A stretch of 36,844 nt of DNA from Candidatus Sulfopaludibacter sp. SbA3 (lineage in GTDB: Bacteria > Acidobacteriota > Terriglobia > Bryobacterales > Bryobacteraceae), in assembly GCA_945861625.1 (NCBI GenBank), contig CAMAVI010000029.1:1-36844 (forward strand), read 5' to 3'. The notes beneath the pieces were generated by a model. That model did no database searches and had not been told where the DNA came from. It saw nothing but the letters and a program-made list of their open reading frames with translations. How positions within the stretch are numbered: position 1 is the stretch's first letter; each line of letters starts with the position of its first letter. Both the position numbers and the translations under genes were made by a program. Positions 16,444 to 25,219 of the stretch are shown one piece after another.

Positions 16444-18486
16444 CTATCGTTTGCGGGTCCACTCGCCGAGCCAGTCGAGCACGGTGCGGTACCACACCAG
16501 GCTGTTTTGCGGCTTCAGCACCCAGTGGCCTTCGTCGGGAAACACGAGCAGTTTCGATGGCACCTTCTGCTGTTGCAGCGTGGTGAAGAGTTGCAAGCCT
16601 TGTCCGGTGACGTCGCGGAAGTCGAGTTCGCCGTGAATGACCAGCGTGGGTGTTTTGAAATCCTTGGCATGCGTGGACGGGGAGTGCTTCGCGTAGAGTT
16701 CCTGGTTCTCGGTGGGCGATCCCTTGAACTCCCACAACGGGAACCACTGCTCTTCGGTTTCGCGCGCCCAACTGGCCAGGTCGAAAACGCCGCCGTGAGA
16801 AACGATGGCCTTGAAGCGGTTGGTGCGGCCGTTCATCCAGTTCACCATGTAGCCGCCGTAGGAGGCGCCGGCCACCGCCATGCGCGTGTTGTCGACGTAA
16901 GGCAGCGCCGCGACGGCATCCACCACGGTCATGATGTCGTCGTAGGGTCTGCCGCCCCAGTCGCCATTGATTTCGTCGATGAATTTCTGGCCGTAGCCGG
17001 TGGAGCCGCGTGGATTGGGCTGCACTACCACGTAGCCCGCCGACGCGAAGACTTGCGCGTTCCAGCGGTAGGTCCACGATTCGCCCCACGCGCCCTGCGG
17101 CCCGCCGTGAATCAGGAAGACCACCGGGTACTTGGCGCCGGCGGTGAATCCCGGTGGCTTGGTGATGAAGGAATGCACGCGCGATTTGTCGTAGCTATCC
17201 ACCCACAGCTCTTCGGGCGGCGTGAGCGTGACTCCCGAAAGCAGCGTGTCGTTGAGGTGCGTGAGTGGCTGCCCTGTGCCTCCCCCCGAAGTCGCGCGAT
17301 AGATCTCCACCGGGCGCGAGCCGCTCTCTTCGGTGTAAATCATGGTGCGGCCGTCTTCGGTGAACATCACCTCTTCGAGGGTCGCATCGCCGCTGATGAT
17401 GGTCCGCGCTCCGCCGCCGGTGACCGGTATCATTTGCAGTCCCGTGCGCCCGCGGTCCTCGGCGGTGTAAAACAGGCGCGTGGAATCCGGCGTCCAGGTG
17501 AAGCTGCCCACCCAGCGATCGACGGTTTCGGTCAGCGTGGTGATCTTGCCGGTGGCGCGTTCCAGTACAGTGAGCCGCCAGCGGTCACTCTCATAGCCCG
17601 CGCGTTGCTGCGAGCGGAACGCCAGGTACTTGCCATCGGGCGAGTAGAGCGGGCCGTCGTCGGCGGCCGGATTCGCCGTGAGTTTCTTGGCGTCGCCGCC
17701 ATCGAGGGGAACGGTGTAGATGTCGCTGTTGGTGCTGTTGGCGGGGGCGGGATCGGTGTTGATGACGAACGCAAGTTCGGTGGAATCCGGTGAAATCGCG
17801 TAGCCCTCCGGCCCGCCGAGGGAAAACGGAGGAACCTCGCGCGGGCCCGGCGTCAGGTCTTTGACTCCGCTGCCGTCCACATTGGCTACCAACAAGTGCT
17901 GGCGCCGGCGGTTTTGCCATTCGGTCCAATGCCGGAACAGCAGAGACGTGTAGATGCGTGCCTTGGACGGAGCCTTCTCATCGGCATCGAGATTCTTCTG
18001 GTTGCAGATGTCGTCAAGAACAAACGACGGCGCCGCGCATTCCGGATAGACGCTGGAGGCGAACACGATCTTCTTGCCGTCGGGCGAAACCAGGACGCCG
18101 CCGGCTTCCGTGGAAAGCTTGGTGATCTGGCGGGGTTTGGCCCCATCGGCCTCCATCCCCCAGACCTGGGACGACCCGCCGCGCGTCGAAACAAAATAAA
18201 TCTGCTTGGAATCCGGCGACCAGCGGGGCCGTTCGTTCGTGGCGCCTTCGCGCGTGAGCAGGCGGGGAGCGCCTCCAGACACGGGAACGACGTAGATCTG
18301 GCGATTCTGAGAGTTCTTGTCGAGGTCCGGCGTAGCCACCGTGAACGCCACCAGTTTGCCGTCGGGGGAAAGCGCGGGTTCGCCAATGCGCTGGATGCGC
18401 AGCAGAGTTTCCACGTCGAAGGGCCGTTTCTGAGCCCAGGATTCGCGCGCGAACAACAACGCCGCGCATACGAGCAATGGTCGCAT
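16444..18486 (-). CDS. Exported prolyl-oligopeptidase-family (S9) peptidase
   Basis: This 680-residue enzyme probably trims peptides outside the cytoplasm, like dipeptidyl peptidase 5 or acylaminoacyl peptidases. A signal peptide occupies about 1-18 (cleavage after ESWA). A WD40-like/PD40 beta-propeller (about 25-420) shows repeated SPDGK and SPDSK elements. The alpha/beta-hydrolase domain (about 430-680) has the nucleophile S542 in GASYGG, D622 in HGELDF and H654 in DEGHWV, plus HGGPQGAWG for the oxyanion region and NPRGSTGYG. All three catalytic residues are present. It lies 48 bases downstream of the TonB receptor on the same strand, so the two likely form an operon for uptake and breakdown of peptides or peptide-like ligands. 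Confidence 0.88.
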   Translation of the reverse strand: MRPLLVCAALLFARESWAQKRPFDVETLLRIQRIGEPALSPDGKLVAFTVATPDLDKNSQNRQIYVVPVSGGAPRLLTREGATNERPRWSPDSKQIYFVSTRGGSSQVWGMEADGAKPRQITKLSTEAGGVLVSPDGKKIVFASSVYPECAAPSFVLDDICNQKNLDADEKAPSKARIYTSLLFRHWTEWQNRRRQHLLVANVDGSGVKDLTPGPREVPPFSLGGPEGYAISPDSTELAFVINTDPAPANSTNSDIYTVPLDGGDAKKLTANPAADDGPLYSPDGKYLAFRSQQRAGYESDRWRLTVLERATGKITTLTETVDRWVGSFTWTPDSTRLFYTAEDRGRTGLQMIPVTGGGARTIISGDATLEEVMFTEDGRTMIYTEESGSRPVEIYRATSGGGTGQPLTHLNDTLLSGVTLTPPEELWVDSYDKSRVHSFITKPPGFTAGAKYPVVFLIHGGPQGAWGESWTYRWNAQVFASAGYVVVQPNPRGSTGYGQKFIDEINGDWGGRPYDDIMTVVDAVAALPYVDNTRMAVAGASYGGYMVNWMNGRTNRFKAIVSHGGVFDLASWARETEEQWFPLWEFKGSPTENQELYAKHSPSTHAKDFKTPTLVIHGELDFRDVTGQGLQLFTTLQQQKVPSKLLVFPDEGHWVLKPQNSLVWYRTVLDWLGEWTRKR

Positions 18487-18534
18487 TCTGGGACCATTCT
18501 AGCGGAAATGCGCAGTTGGCCCTTTGGGGATGGC

Positions 18535-21312
18535 TCAGAACGTGATCTTCACGCCGCCCCACGCCCCAATCGGCGCGCCGGGCGCGTAAAACGTCGCGCG
18601 GACAATGGGGAACTCTCCATTGATCGCGGGGAATGGCCGTGCGATAAACGAACCGTTGTTGGTGAATCCGGTGGGTCCGAGCTGCGCGCCGCTATAGTAG
18701 CGGTGATCGAGAAGATTGTTGATCCGCAGGAACAACTGCGCGCGCCGGTGCACCTGATACCGCGCTCCTAGATTGACCACGCCGTAGCCGGGCGACGTCC
18801 CTGGTCCAAGGTAATAGCGGCCGTCGGGCTGGCTCAAGTTGTTCTCGTTGCCGCGCGCGAACGAGGATGAAATGCCAACGAAATTCAGGTCGATGGAAAG
18901 CTTTTTAGTGGCCTGCAGGGAAGCATGCGCCTTCAGCATATGTTGGGGGATGAGAGGAATACGATTTCCGGGAGTAATCTGAATGTTGCCTTCAATTCCA
19001 AGCAGTCCGGCGAGGGCGCTCTCATTGGTGCTGTTGCTGTGGCCGTTCACGGTTTCGGCGCTCCGATAGGTGGCTTCGAGGAAGGTGTAACCACCCCCCA
19101 GATTCAAGCGCCAGAACCGCCCATCCATACTGGCTTCCGCGCCCCGCCGGCGCGTCTTGCCGAAGTTCTTAAAATGTCCGAAACCGCTCTGCGCGGCGGC
19201 AACAAACAGAATGTCGTTGCTGTTTTGGGTGTGGAACCAGCCTACATTCCAGTTGAACTTGCCTTCATAGCGCCCACGCAGGCCGCCTTCCAGCGTCCGC
19301 GTGACCACCTGTTCCAGCGGCGGATCGCCCGCCAGCGCATTCGGGAGCTTGCACGGCTGCGCGGGATCGGCGCAACCAAGTTCGATGGAGGTAGGCGAGC
19401 GGCTCCCCTCGCTGTAGCTGAAATACATGTTCAGCGTGCCGGTGGCGTTGTAAGTAAGCCCTGCGGCGGGGTTGAACCTCCCAAAGGTGGAAACGCTGGT
19501 CAATGATCCGGTTCCGGCGAGCGGAAGGATGCGGTCGCGGTTGTCGATTGTGGTCCGGTTATAGCGGCCCGACGCCGTGAAATTCCACTTGCCGGTGGAA
19601 AGAGTGTCGGTGGCGAAAACGCTACCGGTGTGAATCAGCCCACGCAGATCGGCGCGCGCGTCGAACGGTTCGTCATCCACCACGCCGCCGGTCACTCCGT
19701 CGGCGAAGGCGTTTACGCCCGTAACGGAGCGGTTCGGGTTGATGTAGCCAAGCTGGGTTGACTGCAAGTAGCTGGCGATGCTGCCGTCGTAGCCCCCTCC
19801 GGCGGTGAACTGGTTCCGGTAGCCGCGCGGGCTGGCCAGCCACGTAGCTTGCCCGGAGAGGCCGTAGTTCTGCTGTTGGGCGCGCGTACGGTTGAGCAAT
19901 CCGTTGCACTTTTCGCCCGGCTCGTCCTGCTGCAATGCCTGTGCGATGCAGCGCCAGAAGGGAAACGGGGTGTTGCTCGCGTTGGCGCCGCTGAGCGGGA
20001 ATCCGGAATAACCGGCGGCAGTCAACGCCGCTATGTCGTCGGAGCTCGGTTGATACACGGACTGATCGAGAGACGCTTCGCTAATATCGCCGTTGAGCGT
20101 CGCCGTTCGGATATAGCGGTAGTACGCCACTCCGGACACGGAGACGTTGCTGCCAAAGCTGTGCCTCCCGTTCAAGCTGAAGAAGGGTGCGCGGTTGGCG
20201 GTGATGTCGGGCCTTGTGTAGATACTCGAATAATCGCGGGCCAGAAGCCGCTGCTCCTGCATTCCGTTGCCGATCAGCGAGTTGTTGGCGTAACCAAGGG
20301 TCAAGCCCAGTGTTGTGGCTCCGCTCTGCCAGCCCAATTTTCCAAAGAATTGCCGCACGTTGGACGGAGAATTCTGGCGCCAGCCATCCTCGAAGAACAG
20401 ATTGCTGGCCATGTACCAATGCAAGCCATTCTTGGCGGAACCGCCGTGTTCCACCTCCGCCGACTTTCGCCCAAAGCTGCCGCCGCTCAGGTCCACCACC
20501 GTCCCCGGATTGCGAAAACCGCTCTTGGTCTCCATGGAAAGCGCGCCACCCAACGTGTTCAAGCCGAACAGGGGATTCGAGCCCGGCATCAACGCCATTT
20601 CAGAGATTGCGACCCGCGGAATCAGGTCCCAGCTCACTACATCGCCAAACGGCTGGTTCATGCGTACGCCGTCCATGTAAACGGAAAGGCCTTGCGGCGT
20701 ACCCAGCAACGGAGATGCGGTGAAGCCTCGGTAGTTGACGTCGGGCTGGTAGGGATTACCCTGGATCTCATTGACGTTCACGCTATCCAGCCGGCGATTC
20801 AGGAAGTCGGCCAGGCTAAGCGCTCCGCTATCGGCGAGGTCGCGGGAAGTGGCAAGCTGCACGGGCGAGGGGATCTCCATGCGCGAAAGGCCTACGCCGG
20901 CCAGCGGCGTGGTCTCCACCACGTCCACCTTGTCGGCGGCAACACTCACTTCCATGGTGATGGCGCGCGCGAGAGGGGCCGTGGAGCGGACGTCGAGCAG
21001 CACGGTTTGCGTGGCGAATCCGCCGGCGGAGAGCGTCAGCCGGTAGCGCCCATAGGCGATATCTTGCAGCGCGTAGCGGCCCTGGGCGTCCGTCTCGAAG
21101 TTGCGCGACGTTCTATTCGCGATGCTTTCAATCCTTCCCGACGCCTTCATCACCGCGCCGGACGGGTCTTTCACCTCCAGGCGAATTTCGCCCGTTGGGG
21201 TTTGGGCAAATGAAATCAACGAAGTAGCGGCGAGCGCGGCCAAGAAAAGGGGAAGGGTCAATCCCCGGGACACAACCCGGGCCATAAAGGAAGCGAGCAT
21301 GTACTGGAACAT
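18535..21312 (-). CDS. TonB-dependent outer-membrane receptor with carboxypeptidase-regulatory-like N-domain
   Basis: The 925-residue protein has a signal peptide (about 10-36, ending ISFAQ) and a carboxypeptidase-regulatory-like beta-sandwich (about 40-120, with [18 protein letters not shown]). A TonB plug follows (about 145-265, with [27 protein letters not shown] and [20 protein letters not shown]), then a 22-strand-type barrel ending in aromatic F (GGVKITF). There is no STN signalling domain, so it is not a classical FecA-type transducer. Starts at residues 1, 5 and 10 are all ATG; residue 10 (MARVVSRG) fits the signal peptide best if the promoter reaches 21311. The gene is divergent from an ECF sigma factor and upstream of an S9 peptidase. 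The ligand is unknown. Confidence 0.9.
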   Translation of the reverse strand: MFQYMLASFMARVVSRGLTLPLFLAALAATSLISFAQTPTGEIRLEVKDPSGAVMKASGRIESIANRTSRNFETDAQGRYALQDIAYGRYRLTLSAGGFATQTVLLDVRSTAPLARAITMEVSVAADKVDVVETTPLAGVGLSRMEIPSPVQLATSRDLADSGALSLADFLNRRLDSVNVNEIQGNPYQPDVNYRGFTASPLLGTPQGLSVYMDGVRMNQPFGDVVSWDLIPRVAISEMALMPGSNPLFGLNTLGGALSMETKSGFRNPGTVVDLSGGSFGRKSAEVEHGGSAKNGLHWYMASNLFFEDGWRQNSPSNVRQFFGKLGWQSGATTLGLTLGYANNSLIGNGMQEQRLLARDYSSIYTRPDITANRAPFFSLNGRHSFGSNVSVSGVAYYRYIRTATLNGDISEASLDQSVYQPSSDDIAALTAAGYSGFPLSGANASNTPFPFWRCIAQALQQDEPGEKCNGLLNRTRAQQQNYGLSGQATWLASPRGYRNQFTAGGGYDGSIASYLQSTQLGYINPNRSVTGVNAFADGVTGGVVDDEPFDARADLRGLIHTGSVFATDTLSTGKWNFTASGRYNRTTIDNRDRILPLAGTGSLTSVSTFGRFNPAAGLTYNATGTLNMYFSYSEGSRSPTSIELGCADPAQPCKLPNALAGDPPLEQVVTRTLEGGLRGRYEGKFNWNVGWFHTQNSNDILFVAAAQSGFGHFKNFGKTRRRGAEASMDGRFWRLNLGGGYTFLEATYRSAETVNGHSNSTNESALAGLLGIEGNIQITPGNRIPLIPQHMLKAHASLQATKKLSIDLNFVGISSSFARGNENNLSQPDGRYYLGPGTSPGYGVVNLGARYQVHRRAQLFLRINNLLDHRYYSGAQLGPTGFTNNGSFIARPFPAINGEFPIVRATFYAPGAPIGAWGGVKITF

Positions 21313-21382
21313 TCCACGAGAACGGCGCCTGTTCAGTGTTTTTTCGTAAACTTTCCCTGAACAGAGCGGCTTGTGCTGGAAT
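21311..21382. promoter_or_regulatory. Two-box dyad between TonB receptor and ECF sigma gene
   Basis: Reading along the plus strand: ATTCCA (21311-21316), 12 bases, CTGTTCAG (21329-21336), 20 bases, CTGAACAG (21357-21364), 12 bases, TGGAAT (21377-21382). Both outward directions therefore carry CTGAACAG-N12-TGGAAT, and within the 12-base spacers three T positions also match. CTGAACAG contains the AAC core typical of ECF -35 elements. The layout fits a bidirectional promoter or a pair of operator half-sites read by the adjacent sigma factor or another regulator. The outer boxes touch the annotated start codons, so true starts may lie slightly downstream. Confidence 0.55.
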
Positions 21383-21982
21383 ATGGACTATGGACGTGAA
21401 GTTGTGAAGGACTCCGCACCAGCTCCCTCGCTTGCGATCGCCGCGCTGACGCAGATGGCGGATGCTCCTGCCGAAGGCGCCTCGGCGCTGGAAGGCGAAG
21501 TGGTGGTTCTGTTCGATCAACTCAGAGCTCCCCTGCTGCGGTATGTGGTGAGTTTCGGCCTGGATGCCGCCGATAGCGAAGAGGTAATTCAAGAAGCGTT
21601 TCTCTCCTTGTTCCGGCACGTGCGCGGCGGCAAGTCCCGCGCGAACTTGCGCGGCTGGCTTTTTCGCGTGGCGCACAACATGGCTCTCAAGCGGCGGCAC
21701 CGGATCCAACGCGGTCCGGAAACGCTGACCGAAAGCACCGGTGGTGATGCGGCCGTGGACCCCGCGCCGACGCCCGAAGACCAGTTGCTCACCGGCGAGT
21801 TGCAGCGCCGGCTGCGGGCGGTGGTCGAGGTGTTACCGGAAATGGACCGCCGGTGCTTATTCCTGCGGGCCGAAGGGCTGCGCTACCGGGACATCGCGGA
21901 GGTCCTGGACATCTCCCTGGGCGCGGTGTCGCTTTCTCTGTCGCGTTCTCTGGCGCGTATTTCCCGCGCATCCCAAAGGTGA
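21383..21982 (+). CDS. ECF-type RNA polymerase sigma factor
   Basis: The 199-residue protein has sigma region 2 (about 36-85: [23 protein letters not shown] and [12 protein letters not shown] flank it) and region 4 (about 145-195: [22 protein letters not shown] with the helix-turn-helix [17 protein letters not shown]). Regions 1 and 3 are absent, as in ECF sigma factors. Several starts are possible: TTG 21371, ATG 21383, and GTG 21404. ATG 21383 is given, but it lies directly after the dyad box, so GTG 21404 remains possible. The anti-sigma gene follows after 5 bases, and the TonB receptor is divergent. Together they form a likely self-regulated unit. Confidence 0.88.
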   Translation: MDYGREVVKDSAPAPSLAIAALTQMADAPAEGASALEGEVVVLFDQLRAPLLRYVVSFGLDAADSEEVIQEAFLSLFRHVRGGKSRANLRGWLFRVAHNMALKRRHRIQRGPETLTESTGGDAAVDPAPTPEDQLLTGELQRRLRAVVEVLPEMDRRCLFLRAEGLRYRDIAEVLDISLGAVSLSLSRSLARISRASQR

Positions 21983-21987
21983 ACTTT

Positions 21988-22800
21988 ATGTGGCAAGCAG
22001 ATTCTCATCTTTCCGATCAGCACCTGTTGCGCAAACTGGACGGAGAACTGTCCGCGAGCGAGGCGCGTCAGGCGGACGCGCATTTGGCGGCGTGCTGGAC
22101 GTGCCGCGCCCGGGTGCGCGAACTGGAAGACGCAGTGGAAGAATTCGCGCGCATCCACCGGCGGGACGGGGAAGCCGTGACCCCGGCGGCGGGCCCCCGC
22201 GCGCTGCTGAAAGTCCGTCTGGCGGCGCTGGCGAGCGCGCCTGAGCCGACGCTGCGTTGGATGCTCGCGCGCCATAAAGTCACCGCCATCGCGGCGTTTG
22301 CGACGATCACGGTAGGGCTCATGCTGGCCGGCGCGGCTCTCTACCGGTACTTTGCGCCCGCGCCGAAGATGATGGTCGTTTTCATTCCGGATTCCCGGTT
22401 GACCCCCGGAGCAGCCATCCTGGGGAGCCGGCGGGCCGTGTGCGAGCAAACCAACGTGAAGAACAAGTCCGTTCCCGCCGCGCTACAGCGCAAAGTGTTT
22501 GAAGCCTACGGAATCACGCGGGCCGAGGCGGCGGATTACGAAGTGGACTATCTCATCACGCCGGCGCTGGGCGGCGCCGATGACATCCACAACCTGTGGC
22601 CGCATTCCTACAAGGCCACCGTGTGGAATGCCGAGGTCAAGGACGCCCTGGAGGACCGCCTGCGCGAGATGGTGTGCAGCGGCGACCTGGACTTGGCCGA
22701 AGCGCAGCAGGAACTCGCGACCAACTGGATCTCGGCGTACAAGAAATACTTTCACACCGATACGCCGGTGGAAGATCCGCGGGCGACCGAGCGGCCGTAG
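21988..22800 (+). CDS. Anti-sigma factor: zinc-finger domain, membrane helix, HNH-like C-terminal domain
   Basis: The 270-residue protein starts at ATG 21988, after AAAGGTG, 5 bases past the sigma stop. Residues 1-55 form an anti-sigma zinc-finger domain with H32-x3-C36-x2-C39. A single membrane helix spans about 98-121. Residues about 150-255 match a small HNH-nuclease-like family usually exported: C152, LQRKVFEAYGI (167-177), YEVDYLITPALGG (184-196), NLWP (202-205), KDALEDRL (218-225), C230 and EAQQ. In that family I expect EVDHL; here the catalytic His is Y188, so it is probably not a nuclease. The zinc finger would face the cytoplasm and hold the sigma factor, and the HNH-like part would face the periplasm. 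A frame open from 21853 is not the true start. Confidence 0.82.
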   Translation: MWQADSHLSDQHLLRKLDGELSASEARQADAHLAACWTCRARVRELEDAVEEFARIHRRDGEAVTPAAGPRALLKVRLAALASAPEPTLRWMLARHKVTAIAAFATITVGLMLAGAALYRYFAPAPKMMVVFIPDSRLTPGAAILGSRRAVCEQTNVKNKSVPAALQRKVFEAYGITRAEAADYEVDYLITPALGGADDIHNLWPHSYKATVWNAEVKDALEDRLREMVCSGDLDLAEAQQELATNWISAYKKYFHTDTPVEDPRATERP

Positions 22801-22846
22801 CCGCGGGGGACTTGGCAAGCGGGGAGTTTGCGCCACAATCACTTGT

Positions 22847-23149
22847 GTGGTGCTCTTGCGTGCCCGGCAGCCATTCTTGGCGACGCTCGGCGCGGAACGC
22901 CTCGCGGCAGGGGAGAAGGTCCGCCGCTGGGAGCCCCTGCGGCGCCAGGCGGAAAAACGCCTGCGTATTCTCGACGCGGCAACGTCGATGGGCGACCTGG
23001 CCCGGCTGAACTCCAACCGGTTGGAAACGCTGAAGGGCGATCGCAAAGGGCAGTATTCGATTCGCGTGAATGACCAATGGCGCATTTGTTTCGAGTGGCA
23101 GCAGGATGCGCCGGGGCCGTCAAATGTGGAAATCGTTGATTACCATTGA
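22847..23149 (+). CDS. higB: HigB/RelE-type toxin
   Basis: The C-terminal 60 residues match HigB mRNA interferases: LRILDAATSMGDL, NRLETLKGDRKGQYSIRVND, QWRICFEW and VEIVDYH. These ribosome-dependent RNases cut mRNA during translation. The start is uncertain. GTG 22847 (or 22850) gives 100 residues, but the first 20 do not look like the usual strand-helix start of HigB (typically MIxSFRD), and no Shine-Dalgarno is well placed. The N-terminus may have diverged or decayed. The antitoxin gene starts 16 bases after the stop, in the reverse toxin-first order typical of higBA. It follows the anti-sigma gene after 46 bases on the same strand. Confidence 0.8.
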   Translation: MVLLRARQPFLATLGAERLAAGEKVRRWEPLRRQAEKRLRILDAATSMGDLARLNSNRLETLKGDRKGQYSIRVNDQWRICFEWQQDAPGPSNVEIVDYH

Positions 23150-23165
23150 GCAAAAGGAGCGCACA

Positions 23166-23471
23166 GTGGCCCGCACCCCTATTCATCCTGGAGAGATTTT
23201 CGCCGACGAACTGGAGGAGATTAGCCTCACCGCGAAAAAGCTCGCCGATGTGATTCAGGTTCCGCCAAACCGGTTGTATCAAATCCTGGCCGGCAAACGG
23301 AACCTGACGGCGGATACAGCGCTCCGCCTCAGCCGGTACTTCGGCACGTCGGCTGATTTTTGGATGAATCTTCAGAGCGCGTATGAACTCGATCTCGCGC
23401 GCCAGACCAGCGGCAAGGTCATTCAGCGACTTCCCCGGCGGTCCGCGGCCAAAACCCAACCGGCGGCGTAG
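23166..23471 (+). CDS. higA: HigA-type antitoxin, XRE-family DNA-binding protein
   Basis: The start is GTG 23166, with AAAGGAG 6 bases upstream. The 101 residues begin RTPIHPGEIFADELEEISLT, the hallmark of HigA/VapI antitoxins. A helix-turn-helix follows (KKLADVIQVPPNRLYQILAGKRNLTAD read in two parts, about residues 21-47) with ALRLSRYFGTSADFWMNLQ. The antitoxin binds and neutralises HigB and represses the operon promoter through its helix-turn-helix. The tail (RRSAAKTQPAA) is basic and flexible. The gene pair is complete in gene content, but the toxin N-terminus is atypical. Confidence 0.9.
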   Translation: MARTPIHPGEIFADELEEISLTAKKLADVIQVPPNRLYQILAGKRNLTADTALRLSRYFGTSADFWMNLQSAYELDLARQTSGKVIQRLPRRSAAKTQPAA

Positions 23472-23495
23472 TTCAGCGACGCGCCGGGCATGCCC

Positions 23496-23887
23496 TCACA
23501 GCATGTCCGCAAACCGGGCCAGGGCAAACATCAGAGCAAAGAGGTACGCGTAGCCGAAGTGGTCAATGCGAACCAACTCTGTGCCGCGTCTTGCGCGCCG
23601 TGCACCCATCCAGGCCATGCACACTCCCACCGCAACCGGTGTTAACAATAGATTGCCGTAGCGTAATACCGGGTTGTGCAGGAGGTGCCTCGGCCAAAAG
23701 ATCAGACTCAAGCCACCGCCTGCCGCACCTAAAAAGGAATAGCCTATGGCCGCTAGCAAAGGATTGGCCTGCTTTTTGGGAAGTCCGGCAAGCCAGCGCA
23801 AAACGGCATCGCAAGCGCTTCAAAAGCAATTTGAACGATGAACTCCCAGAGGACCTCGAATAGGAACTCAAACAGGAACTCCAGCAC
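23496..23887 (-). pseudogene. Small membrane protein split by a frameshift
   Basis: The C-terminal 96 residues read in one frame from about 23801: LPKKQANPLLAAIGYSFLGA, GLSLIFWP, LLLTPVAVG, RIDHFGYAYLFALMFALARF. This is a three-helix membrane protein family I recognise as hypothetical. Family members begin with a helix rich in F, L and E. Exactly such a segment, VLEFLFEFLFEVLWEF then IVQIAFEAL, is found immediately upstream in another frame (23887 to about 23825). The two parts join if one base is deleted or two inserted near 23815-23825. A TGA at 23820-23822 blocks the C-terminal frame. So the gene is either frameshifted in this strain or carries a sequencing error. The GTG at 23887 is the probable native start. 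It lies just downstream of the amidohydrolase. Confidence 0.6.
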
Positions 23888-23899
23888 TGCATTTCCAAT

Positions 23900-25087
23900 T
23901 TACGTCCTCTTGGAAACCACCTTGCCGCCGTACACGGTGGCGATGGGGAACAGCCTCAGCTTGCCGGTGCGCTTGCCTTCGTAATTATCCAGGAAGTCGA
24001 AGCTGCCTTCGCGGAGTTCCAGCACCGCGACGTCCGCGGCTGCGCCCACGCGCAGAGTCCCGCGGTCTTTGAACACCGGGAACATCTTGCTGGGATTGCT
24101 GGTCATACAGGCGATCACCTGATTCAACGGCATGCCCAGCATGAGGAACTTGGATGCCACGTTGGGCAGATCTACAACCTGTGGCAGGCCGTCCACAGTC
24201 CAATCCGTGGAGAAGCTGTCCGGCATGAAGCCAGTCTTCATGATCTTGTCGGCCATGTCCCAGCGGAGGTGCGAGTTGCGTCCGTTGCCCAGATCGAAAA
24301 ACACGCCGCGTTTGCGGGCGGCTATCACTTCCGGCCGGATGCGCCCCTCGTCGTCGACGATGCTGTTGGGAGGCGGCGCATACATGTGAGTCACAATGTC
24401 GCCGGATTTCATCAGCGGCAGGAGCTTGGAAAGCGGTGACACGGTCTGCCCCATGTGAATCATCACCGGGATACGGAAGCTGGAGGCGAGCTCCGTGGCG
24501 CGGCGCAGAACTTCGTAATCGTTCTTGCCGGCGACGCTTTCCGAAAGCCGTGCTTTGATGCCAACAACGTATTCGCGGTTGTGTTCGATGGCCGCTTTGG
24601 CGAGTCCCACATCGGCGCGATTGAGGTCCATGGTGTCGCCTTCCGGCAGCAGCCCTTGGCGTCCGATGTTGATCAGGATGCGGGCCTGCTGCTGCGCGGC
24701 CTTGGCGGCCGTCACAAGTTCGTCAATGGCATCGGCGCCCTTGCTGCCGGCCTCGATGATGCCGGTGACGCCATCGGCCAGGCAGCGGCTGGGTCCGTCC
24801 TTGAAACGCAGCGCGTGGGTGTGGATGTCGATCAGGCCGGGGACCACCAGCTTGCCCTTCGCGTCCAGCGTTTCCGCGCCGGCGGCGGCAATATTTTCAC
24901 GGATGGCGGCGATTTTGCCCTGCGCAATGGCCACGTCGCGGACGGCATCGAATTTGCGCGAAGGATCGATAACGCGGCCCCCCTTAATGATCAGGTCAAA
25001 CTTGGTATCCGCCGCGAATAATTCCGGAATGCGGGCGAAGGCCGCGGCTCCCGCGGCTGTGGCGAAAAAGTGGCGCCGGTTGGTCAT
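23900..25087 (-). CDS. Exported amidohydrolase/deacetylase, EF_0837-type metallo-dependent hydrolase
   Basis: The start is ATG 25087 with AAGGAGGG just upstream; an earlier in-frame ATG at 25123 lacks one. The 395 residues begin with a twin-arginine-like signal (NRRHFFATAAGAAAFA). The amidohydrolase fold follows: GGRVIDPSRKFDAVRDVAI, then PGLIDIHTHA with the metal-binding HTH (about residue 91-93), IHMG and HMYAPPPNS with further His ligands, and STDWT for the catalytic Asp region. The C-terminal beta-sandwich contains ADVAVLEL and GGKVV. This matches the EF_0837/AHA_3915 group of amidohydrolases, whose substrates are mostly unknown. Periplasmic location is predicted. It is read in the same direction as the 53-residue membrane protein upstream. 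Confidence 0.82.
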   Translation of the reverse strand: MTNRRHFFATAAGAAAFARIPELFAADTKFDLIIKGGRVIDPSRKFDAVRDVAIAQGKIAAIRENIAAAGAETLDAKGKLVVPGLIDIHTHALRFKDGPSRCLADGVTGIIEAGSKGADAIDELVTAAKAAQQQARILINIGRQGLLPEGDTMDLNRADVGLAKAAIEHNREYVVGIKARLSESVAGKNDYEVLRRATELASSFRIPVMIHMGQTVSPLSKLLPLMKSGDIVTHMYAPPPNSIVDDEGRIRPEVIAARKRGVFFDLGNGRNSHLRWDMADKIMKTGFMPDSFSTDWTVDGLPQVVDLPNVASKFLMLGMPLNQVIACMTSNPSKMFPVFKDRGTLRVGAAADVAVLELREGSFDFLDNYEGKRTGKLRLFPIATVYGGKVVSKRT

Positions 25088-25219
25088 GTTCCCTCCTTGT
25101 GGGTGGCGATTCATCCGGTTCATTATCGCTTGAACAACCGGTCTCGGTCCATACTGGCTTCGCGATGCGGATTCCCGGGTATACCGGTTCCTGGGTTGCC
25201 GCGACCGGTTGCGGCGGCC

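Noticed and set aside
16393-17793. A 466-codon plus-strand open frame opposite the S9 peptidase
   Set aside because: It is the antisense shadow of a gene with all three catalytic residues; composition rich in His, Arg, Ala and Val is typical of antisense frames.
19849-21213. A 454-codon plus-strand open frame opposite the TonB receptor
   Set aside because: Antisense shadow of a clear receptor gene with plug and barrel signatures.
21988-22800. FecR-type anti-sigma factor
   Set aside because: The sequence has a zinc-finger N-terminus and an HNH-like C-terminus with no FecR domain, and the partner receptor lacks an STN domain.
23563-23898. A 111-codon minus-strand frame overlapping the small membrane-protein gene
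   Set aside because: Its sequence is Ser/Arg/Cys-rich and not protein-like, while the other two frames carry the two halves of a recognisable membrane protein.
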